DNA of 64,000 nucleotides from Alicyclobacillus tolerans (GTDB taxonomy: Bacteria; Bacillota; Bacilli; Alicyclobacillales; Alicyclobacillaceae): positions 1-64,000 of the forward strand of contig NZ_JAJFNK010000020.1 in the NCBI RefSeq assembly GCF_021739485.1, in the 5' to 3' direction. Under the pieces are notes generated by a model that did not search any database, was not told where the DNA came from, and saw only the letters and a list, made by a program, of their open reading frames with translations. This document shows positions 35,267 to 45,110 of this stretch, in pieces (positions within the stretch are counted from its first letter, which is position 1; the number at the start of each line of letters is the position of its first letter). The position numbers and the translations under genes are program-made.

Positions 35267-35311
35267 GTTGTCTTTTGTACTCGTTTATGAGTTGTCTTTT
35301 GTACCATTATA
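35267..35311 (-). promoter_or_regulatory. Promoter and direct-repeat operator of the CDF gene
   Basis: On the minus strand -10 TATAAT (35311-35306) is followed by two copies of GTACAAAAGACAAC (35304-35291 and 35280-35267), 24 bases apart. The first copy would cover the transcription start. Confidence 0.6.
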
Positions 35312-35363
35312 GTATGTTTTTTTCTCCATTCGACACGATTCGTTGACGGCTCGTATACAAACA

Positions 35364-35385
35364 GGCGGCCTCACGTGAGGCCGCC
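35364..35385 (-). terminator. Perfect 22-bp palindromic terminator after ileS
   Basis: The 22 bases are a perfect palindrome centred on CACGTG. On the minus strand TGTTTGT follows. Confidence 0.8.
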
Positions 35386-35484
35386 CCGAAAATTTGGAAA
35401 ATCAATTTAGGCGCTTGCCTAAAACTCCTGTCATGCAACACTTGACTCGCATCGGACTGACGCTGGTACCTGGCCCACAGCCGT

Positions 35485-38400
35485 TTACTTTCGCACAGTC
35501 AGCGTGAGGGGTTTGCCGTTCACATCCCAATCCTTGCTGAGGTCCCCTTCCAACGTCCCGTAGACCATGTCTTTGATGAGCACTGTGGCGGAAATTTCTT
35601 CGAAGTTTTTGCGCAGCACCTCGACAAGTTCCTCGTCTCCGTTTGCGGCAAAGGTGACCCGGTCTGTGACGTTGTAGTTGACTTCTTTGCGCATCATCTG
35701 CATTTTGGAGATGATCTCGCGGACAAATCCCTCTTCAATCAGCGACTCGGACAATTGGGTGTCGAGTCCGACAAATCCCTTCGGTGTCACCTCAATAACC
35801 CCTGGGAACGCCGGGTGAAAGCGAACTTCGGCCTGTTCGGAAGTAATCGCGTGGCCAGCCAATTCGACTTGGCCAGTGGCCTGGAATTCCTCAATTTGGG
35901 CCGGTGTTGCTTCTTTGGCAGCCTGGTTTAATACGGGCACCAACTTGCCATAGGCTTTGCCGACTTCTTTGAGGTTCAGGTACAACTCCGGTTGAGCCAC
36001 ACTGGAAAGGTCTGTAAAGACCAAGGACTTCACGTTGATCTCGTCTTGAATGACTTCGGAAAACTTCGCCAGAACTGTTTCCTGCGCTTTTGGCAAGTAC
36101 AGGGTGGACAGGGGCTGACGCGTTTTGATTTTGCTTTCGTTGCGCAAATACCGCGCACTTTCAACGGCCTTTTGGACTTGGTCCATCTCGAGGAGCAGTG
36201 TCCCGTCAATCAGGCGGTCGTCGGCTGCGGGAAAATCGCACAAGTGGACGCTCAGTGGAGCGTCTGCCGCGTCCGAACGGACGACGTTTTGGTACACAGC
36301 TTCCGCGATGAACGGCGTGAACGGAGCACTCAACTTGGAGATGGCAGCGAGCAATTCATACAAGGTCAAGAAAGCCGCCGCCTTGTCCTCGTCCATTCCC
36401 GATGCCCAGAATCGGTCGCGGTTGCGGCGAATATACCAAGTCGATACGTCATTGACTAATTCCTGCAACATGCGGGCCGCGCCCGTAGCATCGTAGTCGT
36501 TTAAGGCAGCGTCCACCTTGCGGATGGTGTCGTGCAAGCGCGCAATCACCCAACGGTCCATGAGCGGACGGTTTGATGCAGGAATCTGATGCTCCCTGGG
36601 GGAGAACCCGTCGATGCTGGCGTACAGCGCATAGAACGCGTGGATGTTTTGCAGCAAGTCGACAAACTTGCTTTTGCTTTCCGCCACAGCCTTGTGGTAA
36701 AAACGCTGCGAGTTCCAGGGTTGGGTGTTGGACAAAAAGTAAAACCGCAGCGCATCGGCGCCGTGCATGTCGATGGCTTCCAGCGGGTCTATGACGTTGC
36801 CTTTCGACTTCGACATCTTTTTGCCGTTCTCGTCGAGCACGTGGCCGAGCACCAACACGTTTTTATAGGGTGCAATGCCTTTAACCAAGGTGGAAACGGC
36901 CAGCAAACTGTAAAACCAGCCGCGCGTCTGGTCAACGGCTTCGGAAATGAAGTCCGCCGGATACAGCCGCGAAAACAACTCTTTGTTCTCAAACGGGTAG
37001 TGCCACTGGGCAAATGGCATACTGCCAGAGTCAAACCACACGTCGATGACTTCGGGGACCCTGTGCATGGTGCCGCCGCACGTGCAGGACCACGTCATGT
37101 CGTCGATGTAGGGCTTGTGAAGTTCTTGCGGCAGTCTGCCTGCTTTTTCCTTGAGTTCGCTTTTGGAACCGATGGTCACCTTATCGCCGCACTGGTCGCA
37201 GAGCCATACCGGCAGCGGGGTGCCCCAATAACGGCTGCGCGACAAGTTCCAATCCACTAGGTTTTCAAGGAAGTTTCCGAAACGGCCTTCCTTGATGTGC
37301 TCTGGCATCCAGTTGACGCCCTGAGAGTTGTTGATCATCAGGTCTTTGACTGCGGTGGTTCGGATAAACCAACTGTCAATCGCGTAGTACAGCAAGGGTG
37401 TGTCACACCGCCAGCAGTGCGGGTAGCTGTGTTCGTGTTTGTGTTTTTCAAACACCAGGTTGCGGCGAGCTAAGTCTTTGACCAGGTCTACGTTCAAGTC
37501 TTCGTCCTTGACGAACCGCCCGGCATAATCCGTGACCTCTTTTGTAAAGCGTCCAGTCAGGTCGACGTAGTTGCAAAAAATGACGCCATGCTCTTTGCAG
37601 ACGCGGTAGTCGTCTTCGCCAAACGCAGGTGCCATGTGAACAATGCCGGTGCCGGATTCGTCAGTGACGTGCGTCGACGTGACCACGACGTGTTTTTTTC
37701 CTTCGACGACGACGTACGGAAACACCGGGTCGTAAGACAACCCTTGAAGTTGTTGCCCGTTCAACTCGGCGATGACCTCGTCGCCCTCGGCGAGAAAGTT
37801 GGCTTGCAAGCCCTTTGCAACCCAGTAATTCTCGCGCTGGGCCGGTGAGTGAATCAACACGTATTCCAATTCGGGGTGCACCGCCAACGCGACGTTGCTC
37901 GGCAGCGTCCACGGGGTTGTGGTCCAGGCAAGGATGAAGGTAGGTTCGCCGTTTTTGGCAACACCTTCGTGTCCGGTCTCGGACTTGCCTTCGTGCACCC
38001 TGAATTTCGCCGTGACCGTCAGGTCTTTGACGTCCTTGTAACCCTGCGCCACTTCGTGAGAAGACAGCGTCGTTTCGCAGTGCGGACAGTACGGACTCAC
38101 GCGGTGTCCTTGGTACAAGTAACCCTTGTCGTCGATCGTTTTCAACAGGTTCCAAACCGACTCAATGTAGCCGTCCGACAGCGTCATGTACGGGTCATCG
38201 AGATCGACCCAGTAACCCAGGCGCTCGGACATGTCCCGCCACGTCGCCTCGTAAGTAAATACGTTTTCCCGGCATTCCTGAATAAACCGCTCGATGCCAA
38301 ACTCTTGAATCTGCTTCTTTCCACTGATCCCATACTTTTTTTCCACTTCGATTTCGACGGGCAAGCCGTGCGTATCCCATCCGGCTTTGCGTTGGACGTG

Positions 38401-38631
38401 AAACCCTTTCATCGTTCTGTACCTGGGGTACACGTCCTTCATGACCCGGGTCAATACGTGGCCTGAGTGGGGCTTGCCGTTCGCCGTGGGCGGTCCTTCG
38501 TAAAACACGAACTCCGGATTACCCTCACGAATCCGTTCACTTTCCTTAAAAATATCGCGTTCGTTCCAAAACTCTAGAACTTCTTGTTCGCGTTGTCTCG
38601 CAGGTTGTTTTGCATCGACCTTACGGAGCAT
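35485..38631 (-). CDS. ileS: Isoleucyl-tRNA synthetase, type 2 (IleS2-like)
   Basis: It charges tRNA-Ile. The HIGH-type motif is GKPHSGH within EGPPTANGKPHSGHVLTR, and KMSKSKGN appears near residue 600; the editing domain (WTTTPWTLPSNVA) and anticodon-binding domain are complete. At 1048 residues, without the zinc-finger tail of the 920-residue type 1 enzymes, it fits the eukaryote-like type 2 group, whose members are often insensitive to mupirocin (family knowledge, not shown here). ATG 38631 follows AGGGGGA. A T-box leader controls it. Confidence 0.96.
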   Translation of the reverse strand: MLRKVDAKQPARQREQEVLEFWNERDIFKESERIREGNPEFVFYEGPPTANGKPHSGHVLTRVMKDVYPRYRTMKGFHVQRKAGWDTHGLPVEIEVEKKYGISGKKQIQEFGIERFIQECRENVFTYEATWRDMSERLGYWVDLDDPYMTLSDGYIESVWNLLKTIDDKGYLYQGHRVSPYCPHCETTLSSHEVAQGYKDVKDLTVTAKFRVHEGKSETGHEGVAKNGEPTFILAWTTTPWTLPSNVALAVHPELEYVLIHSPAQRENYWVAKGLQANFLAEGDEVIAELNGQQLQGLSYDPVFPYVVVEGKKHVVVTSTHVTDESGTGIVHMAPAFGEDDYRVCKEHGVIFCNYVDLTGRFTKEVTDYAGRFVKDEDLNVDLVKDLARRNLVFEKHKHEHSYPHCWRCDTPLLYYAIDSWFIRTTAVKDLMINNSQGVNWMPEHIKEGRFGNFLENLVDWNLSRSRYWGTPLPVWLCDQCGDKVTIGSKSELKEKAGRLPQELHKPYIDDMTWSCTCGGTMHRVPEVIDVWFDSGSMPFAQWHYPFENKELFSRLYPADFISEAVDQTRGWFYSLLAVSTLVKGIAPYKNVLVLGHVLDENGKKMSKSKGNVIDPLEAIDMHGADALRFYFLSNTQPWNSQRFYHKAVAESKSKFVDLLQNIHAFYALYASIDGFSPREHQIPASNRPLMDRWVIARLHDTIRKVDAALNDYDATGAARMLQELVNDVSTWYIRRNRDRFWASGMDEDKAAAFLTLYELLAAISKLSAPFTPFIAEAVYQNVVRSDAADAPLSVHLCDFPAADDRLIDGTLLLEMDQVQKAVESARYLRNESKIKTRQPLSTLYLPKAQETVLAKFSEVIQDEINVKSLVFTDLSSVAQPELYLNLKEVGKAYGKLVPVLNQAAKEATPAQIEEFQATGQVELAGHAITSEQAEVRFHPAFPGVIEVTPKGFVGLDTQLSESLIEEGFVREIISKMQMMRKEVNYNVTDRVTFAANGDEELVEVLRKNFEEISATVLIKDMVYGTLEGDLSKDWDVNGKPLTLTVRK

Positions 38632-38770
38632 CAAAACTTCCCCCTGTATCCTGTTTTGCCGTTATGCAGTCACGCGCCCGTCATTTGCGGCGCTTTGGAA
38701 TGAGCAGTTCTAGGCGATGTGGGCCGCCGTCGCTGTTGCGGCAGCCTTTCTGGAATTGCGGCCGCAACAC

Positions 38771-39145
38771 AAAAAACCCGCCCCGCGAAGGGGCGAGACT
38801 TTTTCCCGCTTTACCACCCAACTTAGCACGTGGTTGGCAATGACGTGCGCCGCCAACGTGTGCTCAATCCGTCGAATCCGGGCGACCGTGTTGCATCCAA
38901 CGCTCGTTGGCGTGTGCGGGTGCCGGATTCCTTCTCGATAACGGGAGAAAAATGCCGTCTCAACCTACTTGCAGTGCCTTTGGGGTTCTGTGAAACCGCC
39001 CGGTCGGCCGCAAGTCAGCAGGGAACTCCAAGGTGATTTTCGTTTGCGCATGTGCATGGGCTTCCAGCCGGGACCCACTCTCTGGTGCACTGTGTCCAAA
39101 CTACTCGTCCTTGTCACAGTTGTTGCCGATTTTAAGTTTTTCCAG
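38771..39145 (-). ncRNA. T-box riboswitch (tRNA-Ile) upstream of ileS
   Basis: On the minus strand, stem I includes CAGAGAGTGGGT and GAAAATCACCTTGGAGT, whose ATC (39037-39035) is the isoleucine specifier codon. The T-box sequence is AAGTTGGGTGGTAAAGCGGG (about 38824-38805); TGGT would pair with the tRNA end. The terminator is CTCGCCCC/GGGGCGGG (38797-38777) followed by TTTTTT. The ACCGCG half of the T-box is degenerate. The 5' limit is approximate. Confidence 0.9.
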
Positions 39146-39153
39146 TTCATCTC

Positions 39154-39182
39154 ATTGTAACAAAGACGAACACGGCTTGCAA
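39154..39182 (-). promoter_or_regulatory. Promoter of the ileS T-box transcript
   Basis: On the minus strand -35 TTGCAA (39182-39177), 17 bases, -10 TACAAT (39159-39154), extended by TGT. Confidence 0.7.
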
Positions 39183-39226
39183 TGAAATGAAGCCTTAATT
39201 GGGCTTTACAAGAAACAAACCATACC

Positions 39227-39281
39227 TTTGCAATTCCTTAACTTTATTCTCAACAAATTCTTAACAGTCTATTTCTATGAT
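39227..39281 (+). promoter_or_regulatory. PhoP-type box and -10 upstream of the phosphoesterase gene
   Basis: TTTGCA (39227), TTAACT (39238), TCAACA (39250) and TTAACA (39261) repeat with 11-12 base spacing, as in Bacillus PhoP-activated promoters. -10 TATGAT follows at 39276-39281. Confidence 0.65.
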
Positions 39282-39408
39282 TTCTCTACAGTGTGGTAAG
39301 TGCTTTCACACTCTCGCAGACGGGCACACCAAAAGCCGCACGACGCACCGTAGCTGCAACGCACGGCAACTCGCAATTTAGCAATTTATCCGATAGGAGG
39401 AAAACCGC

Positions 39409-41325
39409 TTGAAACGCTCTTTCCGTTCCCTCAAACTCTCTGCCGCAGCCATGGTGGCGATCACGCTGGGCACAAGCACCATTGCAATGGCCAACGGCAA
39501 GCCGGCTGTGGAGATACCCCATGGCGTGGCTTCGGCTGCTGTCATGCCGCAGACTGCAACCCCTATCAAACACGTGGTTGTCATCTTCCAGGAGAACGTT
39601 TCATTTGACCACTACTTTGGCACTTATCCGAAAGCCGCTAATCTTCCTGGAGAACCCGCATTTTACCCGACGCCTGGAACTCCGACAGTCAATGGTCTGA
39701 ACTCCACCCTTTTAACCCATAATCCCAACTTGGCCAACCCTCAGCGCCTCGATCGCAATCAATCCATTACCGACGACATGGACCACGGTTACACGGCCGA
39801 GCAAAAAGCGTACAACGGCGGATTGGTGAACCAGTTCGTACAGGACGTTGCAGGCACCAGTTGGCCGTTTAAAAATGGAAACCCCAATGAGGTCATGGAT
39901 TACTACGACGGCAATACCGTCACCGCGCTGTGGAACTACGCACAGCACTTTTCGCTCAACGACAACTCTTTTGGCACCAATTTCGGCCCGTCGACCCCGG
40001 GCGCTTTGAACCTCGTCGCCGGCACGACCCACGGGGCCGTCGGGTACAGCGCCCCGCAAAAAGAAGGCGGCACTCAACTTCAGCCCAATCCGACGACTGG
40101 CGTTATCATCCCAGGTACGCTCGACAAAAACAACACGCTATTCAACGATATTGACCCGTACTACGACAGCGCGTCCAACTCGAAGAAACCCACCGTTGCG
40201 ATGACCGGACAAAACGTGGGTAACCTGCTGAACGCCAAAGGCATTACCTGGGGCTGGTTTGAGGGCGGTTTCAGCGACCCAACCCGTACAAACCAAGCCG
40301 TCGGAAACGGCACCGAGACGCCGGCACCGGCTACGGCGGACTACATTCCGCACCACGATCCGTTCCAATACTACCAGTCGACCGCGAATCCGAACCACTT
40401 GCCTCCGATGTCAACGGCCATGATTGGACACCAGGGCGACCAGGCCAACCACAACTACGGCATGAGCGACTTCTGGAAGGCGGTTGACGCAGGCAATATG
40501 CCGGCTGTCAGCTTCCTGAAGGCTCCTGCGTACCAGGACGGCCACGCTGGATACTCCGGACCGCTCGACGAGCAGAGGTTCCTGGTGAATACGATTAACC
40601 GGCTGGAACAAACCCCCGAATGGAGCAGTACCGCCGTCATCATTAACTGGGACGATTCGGACGGCTGGTACGATCACGTCATGCCACCCATCGTTCGCCA
40701 GTCCAACGACCCGTTGGCGGATGCCCTAGACGGCCCTGGCAATGCAGGTACTCCGGCACCGGGCACATACCTGGACCGCGCCGGGTTCGGACCGCGCATC
40801 CCGCTCTTGGTCATTTCGCCGTATGCGCGCCACAACTTCGTGGACAACTCGCTCACGTCTCAGTCGTCCATCCTGCGCTTCATCGAGGACAACTGGAACC
40901 TCGGACGCCTGGGTGACCAATCTGCAGACGCTCAAACGGGATCGTTGATGAACATGTTCGACTTCTCGCAGGGTCCGTCCAATCAAAAGCTGTTCCTGGA
41001 CCCCAACACTGGCGAACCCGTCAGTCCTGCGGCTGCGGCGTTCAACCAGAACGGCAAAGTCTACATGGCTCTTTCCAACCTTTCCGAAGTGCTCGACGCG
41101 ACCTGGCACCAAGCCGGCCACAGCGTGTGGTTCACCTACAACGGCCACCTGGTGCAGATGCCGCTGCACGGACGCTTCGTCACGGTGGACGGCAGTCAAG
41201 TCGACTTGGGCGCCAACATGAAGACGGTCAACGGCGCGCTGTTTGTTCCCGTCGACAACTTGGCTCAGCAGCTGGGGGTACAAGTCACAGGTTTAGCGCA
41301 GGGTGTTGCGCAGCCAGCCAACTAA
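39409..41325 (+). CDS. Secreted phosphoesterase (phospholipase C / acid phosphatase AcpA family)
   Basis: 638 residues. The first 29 form a signal peptide (basic MKRSFRSLK, hydrophobic core, cleavage after AMA). The phosphoesterase domain begins KHVVVIFQENVSFDHYFGTYP and includes FGPSTPGALNLVAG, INWDDSDGWYDHV and SPYARHNFVDNSLTSQSS. The last 95 residues resemble the copper-amine-oxidase N-like fold often found in Bacillales exported proteins (HSVWFTYNGHLVQMPL, NGALFVPVDNLAQQLG). TTG 39409 follows AGGAGG. The Pho-type box suggests induction by phosphate starvation. Whether it acts on phospholipids or simple phosphate esters is open. Confidence 0.9.
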   Translation: MKRSFRSLKLSAAAMVAITLGTSTIAMANGKPAVEIPHGVASAAVMPQTATPIKHVVVIFQENVSFDHYFGTYPKAANLPGEPAFYPTPGTPTVNGLNSTLLTHNPNLANPQRLDRNQSITDDMDHGYTAEQKAYNGGLVNQFVQDVAGTSWPFKNGNPNEVMDYYDGNTVTALWNYAQHFSLNDNSFGTNFGPSTPGALNLVAGTTHGAVGYSAPQKEGGTQLQPNPTTGVIIPGTLDKNNTLFNDIDPYYDSASNSKKPTVAMTGQNVGNLLNAKGITWGWFEGGFSDPTRTNQAVGNGTETPAPATADYIPHHDPFQYYQSTANPNHLPPMSTAMIGHQGDQANHNYGMSDFWKAVDAGNMPAVSFLKAPAYQDGHAGYSGPLDEQRFLVNTINRLEQTPEWSSTAVIINWDDSDGWYDHVMPPIVRQSNDPLADALDGPGNAGTPAPGTYLDRAGFGPRIPLLVISPYARHNFVDNSLTSQSSILRFIEDNWNLGRLGDQSADAQTGSLMNMFDFSQGPSNQKLFLDPNTGEPVSPAAAAFNQNGKVYMALSNLSEVLDATWHQAGHSVWFTYNGHLVQMPLHGRFVTVDGSQVDLGANMKTVNGALFVPVDNLAQQLGVQVTGLAQGVAQPAN

Positions 41326-41423
41326 CCTGGAACGCTTTACTTCAATCCAGTGCAACACTTTCATTGAATCCCATTGAATTCCATCCGAATTTTATGCAAC
41401 ATCGCGCTTGAGTTTATGACTGG

Positions 41424-41469
41424 CAGGGCTGTCTTTTGGGAGGGGTACCACCTCCCAGGGACAGCCCTG
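41424..41469 (+). terminator. Two-part hairpin after the phosphoesterase gene
   Basis: CAGGGCTGTC (41424-41433) pairs with GACAGCCCTG (41460-41469), enclosing TGGGAGG/CCTCCCA. The tail is poor in T. The rest of the 41326-41688 gap holds TATAAT at 41551 and TATACT at 41616 as possible -10 elements without good -35s. Confidence 0.7.
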
Positions 41470-41688
41470 TTGTCGCAAGAACGCATCCCCATGTCAGTCT
41501 GGAAACAGGGACACCAAGTGTTTTTGATACGTCTGCCAGAACGGGTTTTCTATAATGTGGGAAATCGGACCCCCATTCTTACAATTGGTTGTCGCGTACT
41601 ATGTCATAGGCAAGGTATACTATGTGGGTGATCCGCGGGCGTCCCAGTCAAGGGTCTTCCGTTGGCACGCGCTTGTGAGGTGAAAAGC

Positions 41689-44235
41689 TTGCGAAAGTAC
41701 GCATTGCGTTTATTAGGACTCATCGTAACCGGAGCGGCTCTTTTCGCTTTGGTATTTGTGGCGGCTGTTGAACTGACGCCTTTCGACGCTTCGAAACTGG
41801 ACAACTCTTCTGGGCCCACGCAGGTCTATGGCAGTGACGGGAAGTTGTTTGCAACCATCAACGCCCCTGGGACAGATGACCTGCCTTACAACGACATTCC
41901 AACGGTGCTCCAAAACGCAGTGGTCGCCACGGAGGACCACACGTTCTGGAACAGTTCCAGCATTGACATACGCGGATTGCTGCGCGCCGCGTTTATTGAC
42001 TTGTGGACACAAAGCCTTGCCCAAGGCGGAAGCACTATACAGGAACAGTTAGCCAAGATCGTTTATTTGAACGACAAAAAGACGTTCACGCGGAAGTTCC
42101 AGCAGATTGTACTTGGAGTGCAAATTAACCGGTATTTCACGAAACAAGAAATTCTAGCCATGTATCTGAACCGCGTGTTTCTCGGAGAAAACAGCGTAGG
42201 CGTCGAGCAGGCAGCCATGCGCTATTTCAGCGTTGACCTTCGCCGTCATCCCAGTCAACTGACTCTGACGCAAGCCGCTCTGCTGGCCGGATTGCCTCAA
42301 GCTCCGAGCGCATACGACCCGTTGCAGTATCCCGCCGCAGCACTCAAAAGGCGCAATATTGTTCTAGACAACATGGCGAAATACGGGTACATCACACAGC
42401 AGCAAGCGGCTGCAGACAAAAAACAACCGCTTGGGTTGCATCCGTCAACCCAGACTTCGTCGACGGACGCGTTTGCGACGCAGCCTCTGTTCACGCAGTT
42501 TTTAATCGACTTGGCCGCACGCAACCACATCTTGACGCGCGAGGAAATTCTGCAGGGCGGACTGAAGATCTACACCACAGTCGACCCTCAGGTGCAAAAC
42601 GCCGTCAACTCCGTGTTTTGGAACGACGCCAATCCGGGCGATTTTCCGCCTCCGATGAATGGCCAGCAGGTGGAAGGCGGAGCCGTATTTATCGATCCGA
42701 AGACCGGGGGAATTCTCGGTGCCGCGGGTTCGCGCCAAGCGGATTACCAGGCGACGGGGCTCGATCGCGCTTTTGTACAGAGTCAACCTGGATCGTCTAT
42801 CAAACCGGTCATGGAGTATGGACCCGCAGTCGAAAGCGGGCAGTTCGGTCCTAATTCCATTTTGGACAACACGCCGCACAACTTTGGCGGGTATTTTCCA
42901 CACAACGACGACCCGAATGCACCGCAGAAAGTGACGCTTCAGTACGCGCTGACGACCTCTCAAAACGTGGCGTCCGTCTGGCTGCTGCAGCAAATCGGGT
43001 TGCCGACCGGAACACAGTTTGCCGAGAACGACGGTTTACAGCTGACCAACTACGACCGCACCCACTTGAGCGTGGCCATTGGCGGTATGGAATACGGCGT
43101 TTCACCCTTCGAAATGGCGCAGGCTTATGAGGCGTTTGACAACCAAGGTGTGCAAATGCAAGCCCATTTAATTACGCGGGTGGTCAATCAGGCCGGCCAG
43201 CCCATTTACCAGTATCAGATGGCCGCCAAGCGCATTATGTCGGCGCAAACGGCCACGACCATGACGCAAATCATGCAAGACGTCGTGCAAAGTCCGATTG
43301 GGACGGGCGTGATGGCTCGCGTTCCCGGATGGCCGGTTGCAGGCAAGACAGGGACGGTGCAGTACGATGTGGGGATTACCGGGTCACACCCCAACTGGGT
43401 TTCGAGGGTTTGGTTTGACGGTTACACGCCCAACATGGTCGGTTCAGTGTATCTGGGATACGACATTCCGCACGATCCGCAGCACCACTTGATGTGGTCT
43501 CCGTATCCGGGCAACTACGTCGCGAAGATTTTTGCGGACATCACGCAGCAATCGGAAGCCGGGAAGACGCCGTCTCAATTCCCGGCACCTCCGCTCCCTG
43601 CACAGCCGCAGCCGACACAGCCGCAGCAGCAAAACCCGGTCTCCGGACTGCAGGCCAGCTGGGATCCGGCCACCAATGCGGTGCAGTTAAATTGGCAAAC
43701 GGCCTTAAGCGGGCAGGCGAACTTCCAACTCAGCCGTCAAACGAACGCGGTCGCACCGGGATCGCAAGGAGCCCCTGCAAGCCAAGGTCAGAATTTGCAA
43801 GGCGGCCCGAACAGCGCAGGACAAGCGACAGGTTCGCTGGTTCCGCTTGGCCAAACCAGCCAAACGACCTATCAGGATGCGTCTGTAAGTCCGGGGAGCA
43901 CCTATACCTATTACGTCCAAGCAGTGGTTCCCAACTCAGGAGCGGCCATGGGTCCAGCCGTTTCAACGACGATTCGTGTTCCAGCATCTGCACTGCCATC
44001 GACTGGGAACAATGCGACCGGAACTCTGCCGGACAACGGCACAGGAAACGTGCCAGGAACAAGTAACATCCCAGGCGCGGGCAACGTTACAGGGCAAGGG
44101 CCAAGCCCGGGAACAGGCACTGGCACAGGGAACCAAACCGGCACGGCACCGACCGGGAGTCCGACCCAAAACACCACGACCAGTAATACTTTGCTTGGAC
44201 AGGTGCTTGGAACCGGTCATCGCAAAAAGAAGTAG
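41689..44235 (+). CDS. Class A penicillin-binding protein (transglycosylase/transpeptidase)
   Basis: 848 residues. An N-terminal anchor helix is followed by a GT51 transglycosylase (ATEDHTFW, GGSTIQEQLAK, RKFQQIVLGVQINRYFTKQE) and a transpeptidase with SxxK in PGSSIKP, SxN in TTSQNVAS and KTGT in AGKTGTVQYD. The last 220 residues have a fibronectin type III-like domain and a low-complexity Gly/Thr/Pro tail ending GHRKKK. It polymerises and cross-links peptidoglycan on the outer face. TTG 41689 follows GAGGTGA; GTG 41680 is an alternative. Resembles PBP1a/PBP4 of Bacillus. Confidence 0.93.
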   Translation: MRKYALRLLGLIVTGAALFALVFVAAVELTPFDASKLDNSSGPTQVYGSDGKLFATINAPGTDDLPYNDIPTVLQNAVVATEDHTFWNSSSIDIRGLLRAAFIDLWTQSLAQGGSTIQEQLAKIVYLNDKKTFTRKFQQIVLGVQINRYFTKQEILAMYLNRVFLGENSVGVEQAAMRYFSVDLRRHPSQLTLTQAALLAGLPQAPSAYDPLQYPAAALKRRNIVLDNMAKYGYITQQQAAADKKQPLGLHPSTQTSSTDAFATQPLFTQFLIDLAARNHILTREEILQGGLKIYTTVDPQVQNAVNSVFWNDANPGDFPPPMNGQQVEGGAVFIDPKTGGILGAAGSRQADYQATGLDRAFVQSQPGSSIKPVMEYGPAVESGQFGPNSILDNTPHNFGGYFPHNDDPNAPQKVTLQYALTTSQNVASVWLLQQIGLPTGTQFAENDGLQLTNYDRTHLSVAIGGMEYGVSPFEMAQAYEAFDNQGVQMQAHLITRVVNQAGQPIYQYQMAAKRIMSAQTATTMTQIMQDVVQSPIGTGVMARVPGWPVAGKTGTVQYDVGITGSHPNWVSRVWFDGYTPNMVGSVYLGYDIPHDPQHHLMWSPYPGNYVAKIFADITQQSEAGKTPSQFPAPPLPAQPQPTQPQQQNPVSGLQASWDPATNAVQLNWQTALSGQANFQLSRQTNAVAPGSQGAPASQGQNLQGGPNSAGQATGSLVPLGQTSQTTYQDASVSPGSTYTYYVQAVVPNSGAAMGPAVSTTIRVPASALPSTGNNATGTLPDNGTGNVPGTSNIPGAGNVTGQGPSPGTGTGTGNQTGTAPTGSPTQNTTTSNTLLGQVLGTGHRKKK

Positions 44236-44348
44236 GTGTTAAGGGACGCGACTACACAAGCAGGTATTAAGGGACTCGAATGTACAAACGTTTGAAAAAC
44301 GCAGGATTTAATAGATACGGAGTTTTGAATTGTACGGGGGGAAAGGTT

Positions 44349-45026
44349 ATGAAGAAGGCAGTTATCATTTTGAGCGGTGGATTGGATTCTACGACGTGCA
44401 TGGGGATTGCTCAGGCCCAGGGTTATGAACTGTATGCAGTGACCTTTGACTACGGGCAGCGTCACAGCATTGAACTCCATTGCGCCAGGCGCGTCGGGGA
44501 GCATTACAAGGTGGCTGACCACCGCTTTGTGAATTTGCAATTTCTGCGGGAGATCGGCGGCAGTGCACTGACGGACCCGAATCTGGATGTTCCGTTGTCC
44601 GGAATCGGGGAAGACATCCCCATCACCTACGTGCCTGGACGGAACCTGTTGTTTTTGTCGATTGCCAGTTCGTACGCGGAAGTCATCGGGGCGCAGGCCA
44701 TCTTCATCGGGGTGAACGCATTGGATTACAGCGGTTACCCCGACTGCCGTCCGGAGTTTATTGAAAGGGTTCAATCCGCCATTACAGCGGGAACAAAGGC
44801 GGGTGTTGAGGGACGCGGTGTCGAGATTCAGACGCCGCTTCTTCACCTGACCAAGGCTCAGATTATCCGCAAGGGAATGGAGCTGTCCGTACCGTATGAA
44901 CTGACGACCTCATGCTATCAAGGCGGCGAAGAGGCTTGCGGGGAATGTGACAGTTGCCGGCTGCGGCTGAAGGGATTTGCCGAGGCTGGGTACACCGATC
45001 CAATTCGGTACCGCGTACGTCCATAA
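44349..45026 (+). CDS. queC: 7-cyano-7-deazaguanine synthase QueC
   Basis: 225 residues. The PP-loop is ILSGGLDS (residues 7-14), and the zinc site is CYQGGEEACGECDSC near the C-terminus. It makes preQ0 for queuosine. ATG 44349 follows GGGGGGAAAGG. queD, queE and queF are not in the window, and no preQ1 riboswitch could be recognised upstream, so it is a solitary que gene here. A bidirectional terminator follows. Confidence 0.95.
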   Translation: MKKAVIILSGGLDSTTCMGIAQAQGYELYAVTFDYGQRHSIELHCARRVGEHYKVADHRFVNLQFLREIGGSALTDPNLDVPLSGIGEDIPITYVPGRNLLFLSIASSYAEVIGAQAIFIGVNALDYSGYPDCRPEFIERVQSAITAGTKAGVEGRGVEIQTPLLHLTKAQIIRKGMELSVPYELTTSCYQGGEEACGECDSCRLRLKGFAEAGYTDPIRYRVRP

Positions 45027-45110
45027 ACAGCCGATCGCGCGTTCAGGGTACGATTGGAACATAGTGATTGAAAAAGCGAATTGAAATACGACTTGGAAAA
45101 TGTGGCTGCT

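Noticed and set aside
38610..39160. Several plus-strand frames upstream of ileS
   Set aside because: They run antisense through the T-box leader, whose conserved elements explain the sequence.
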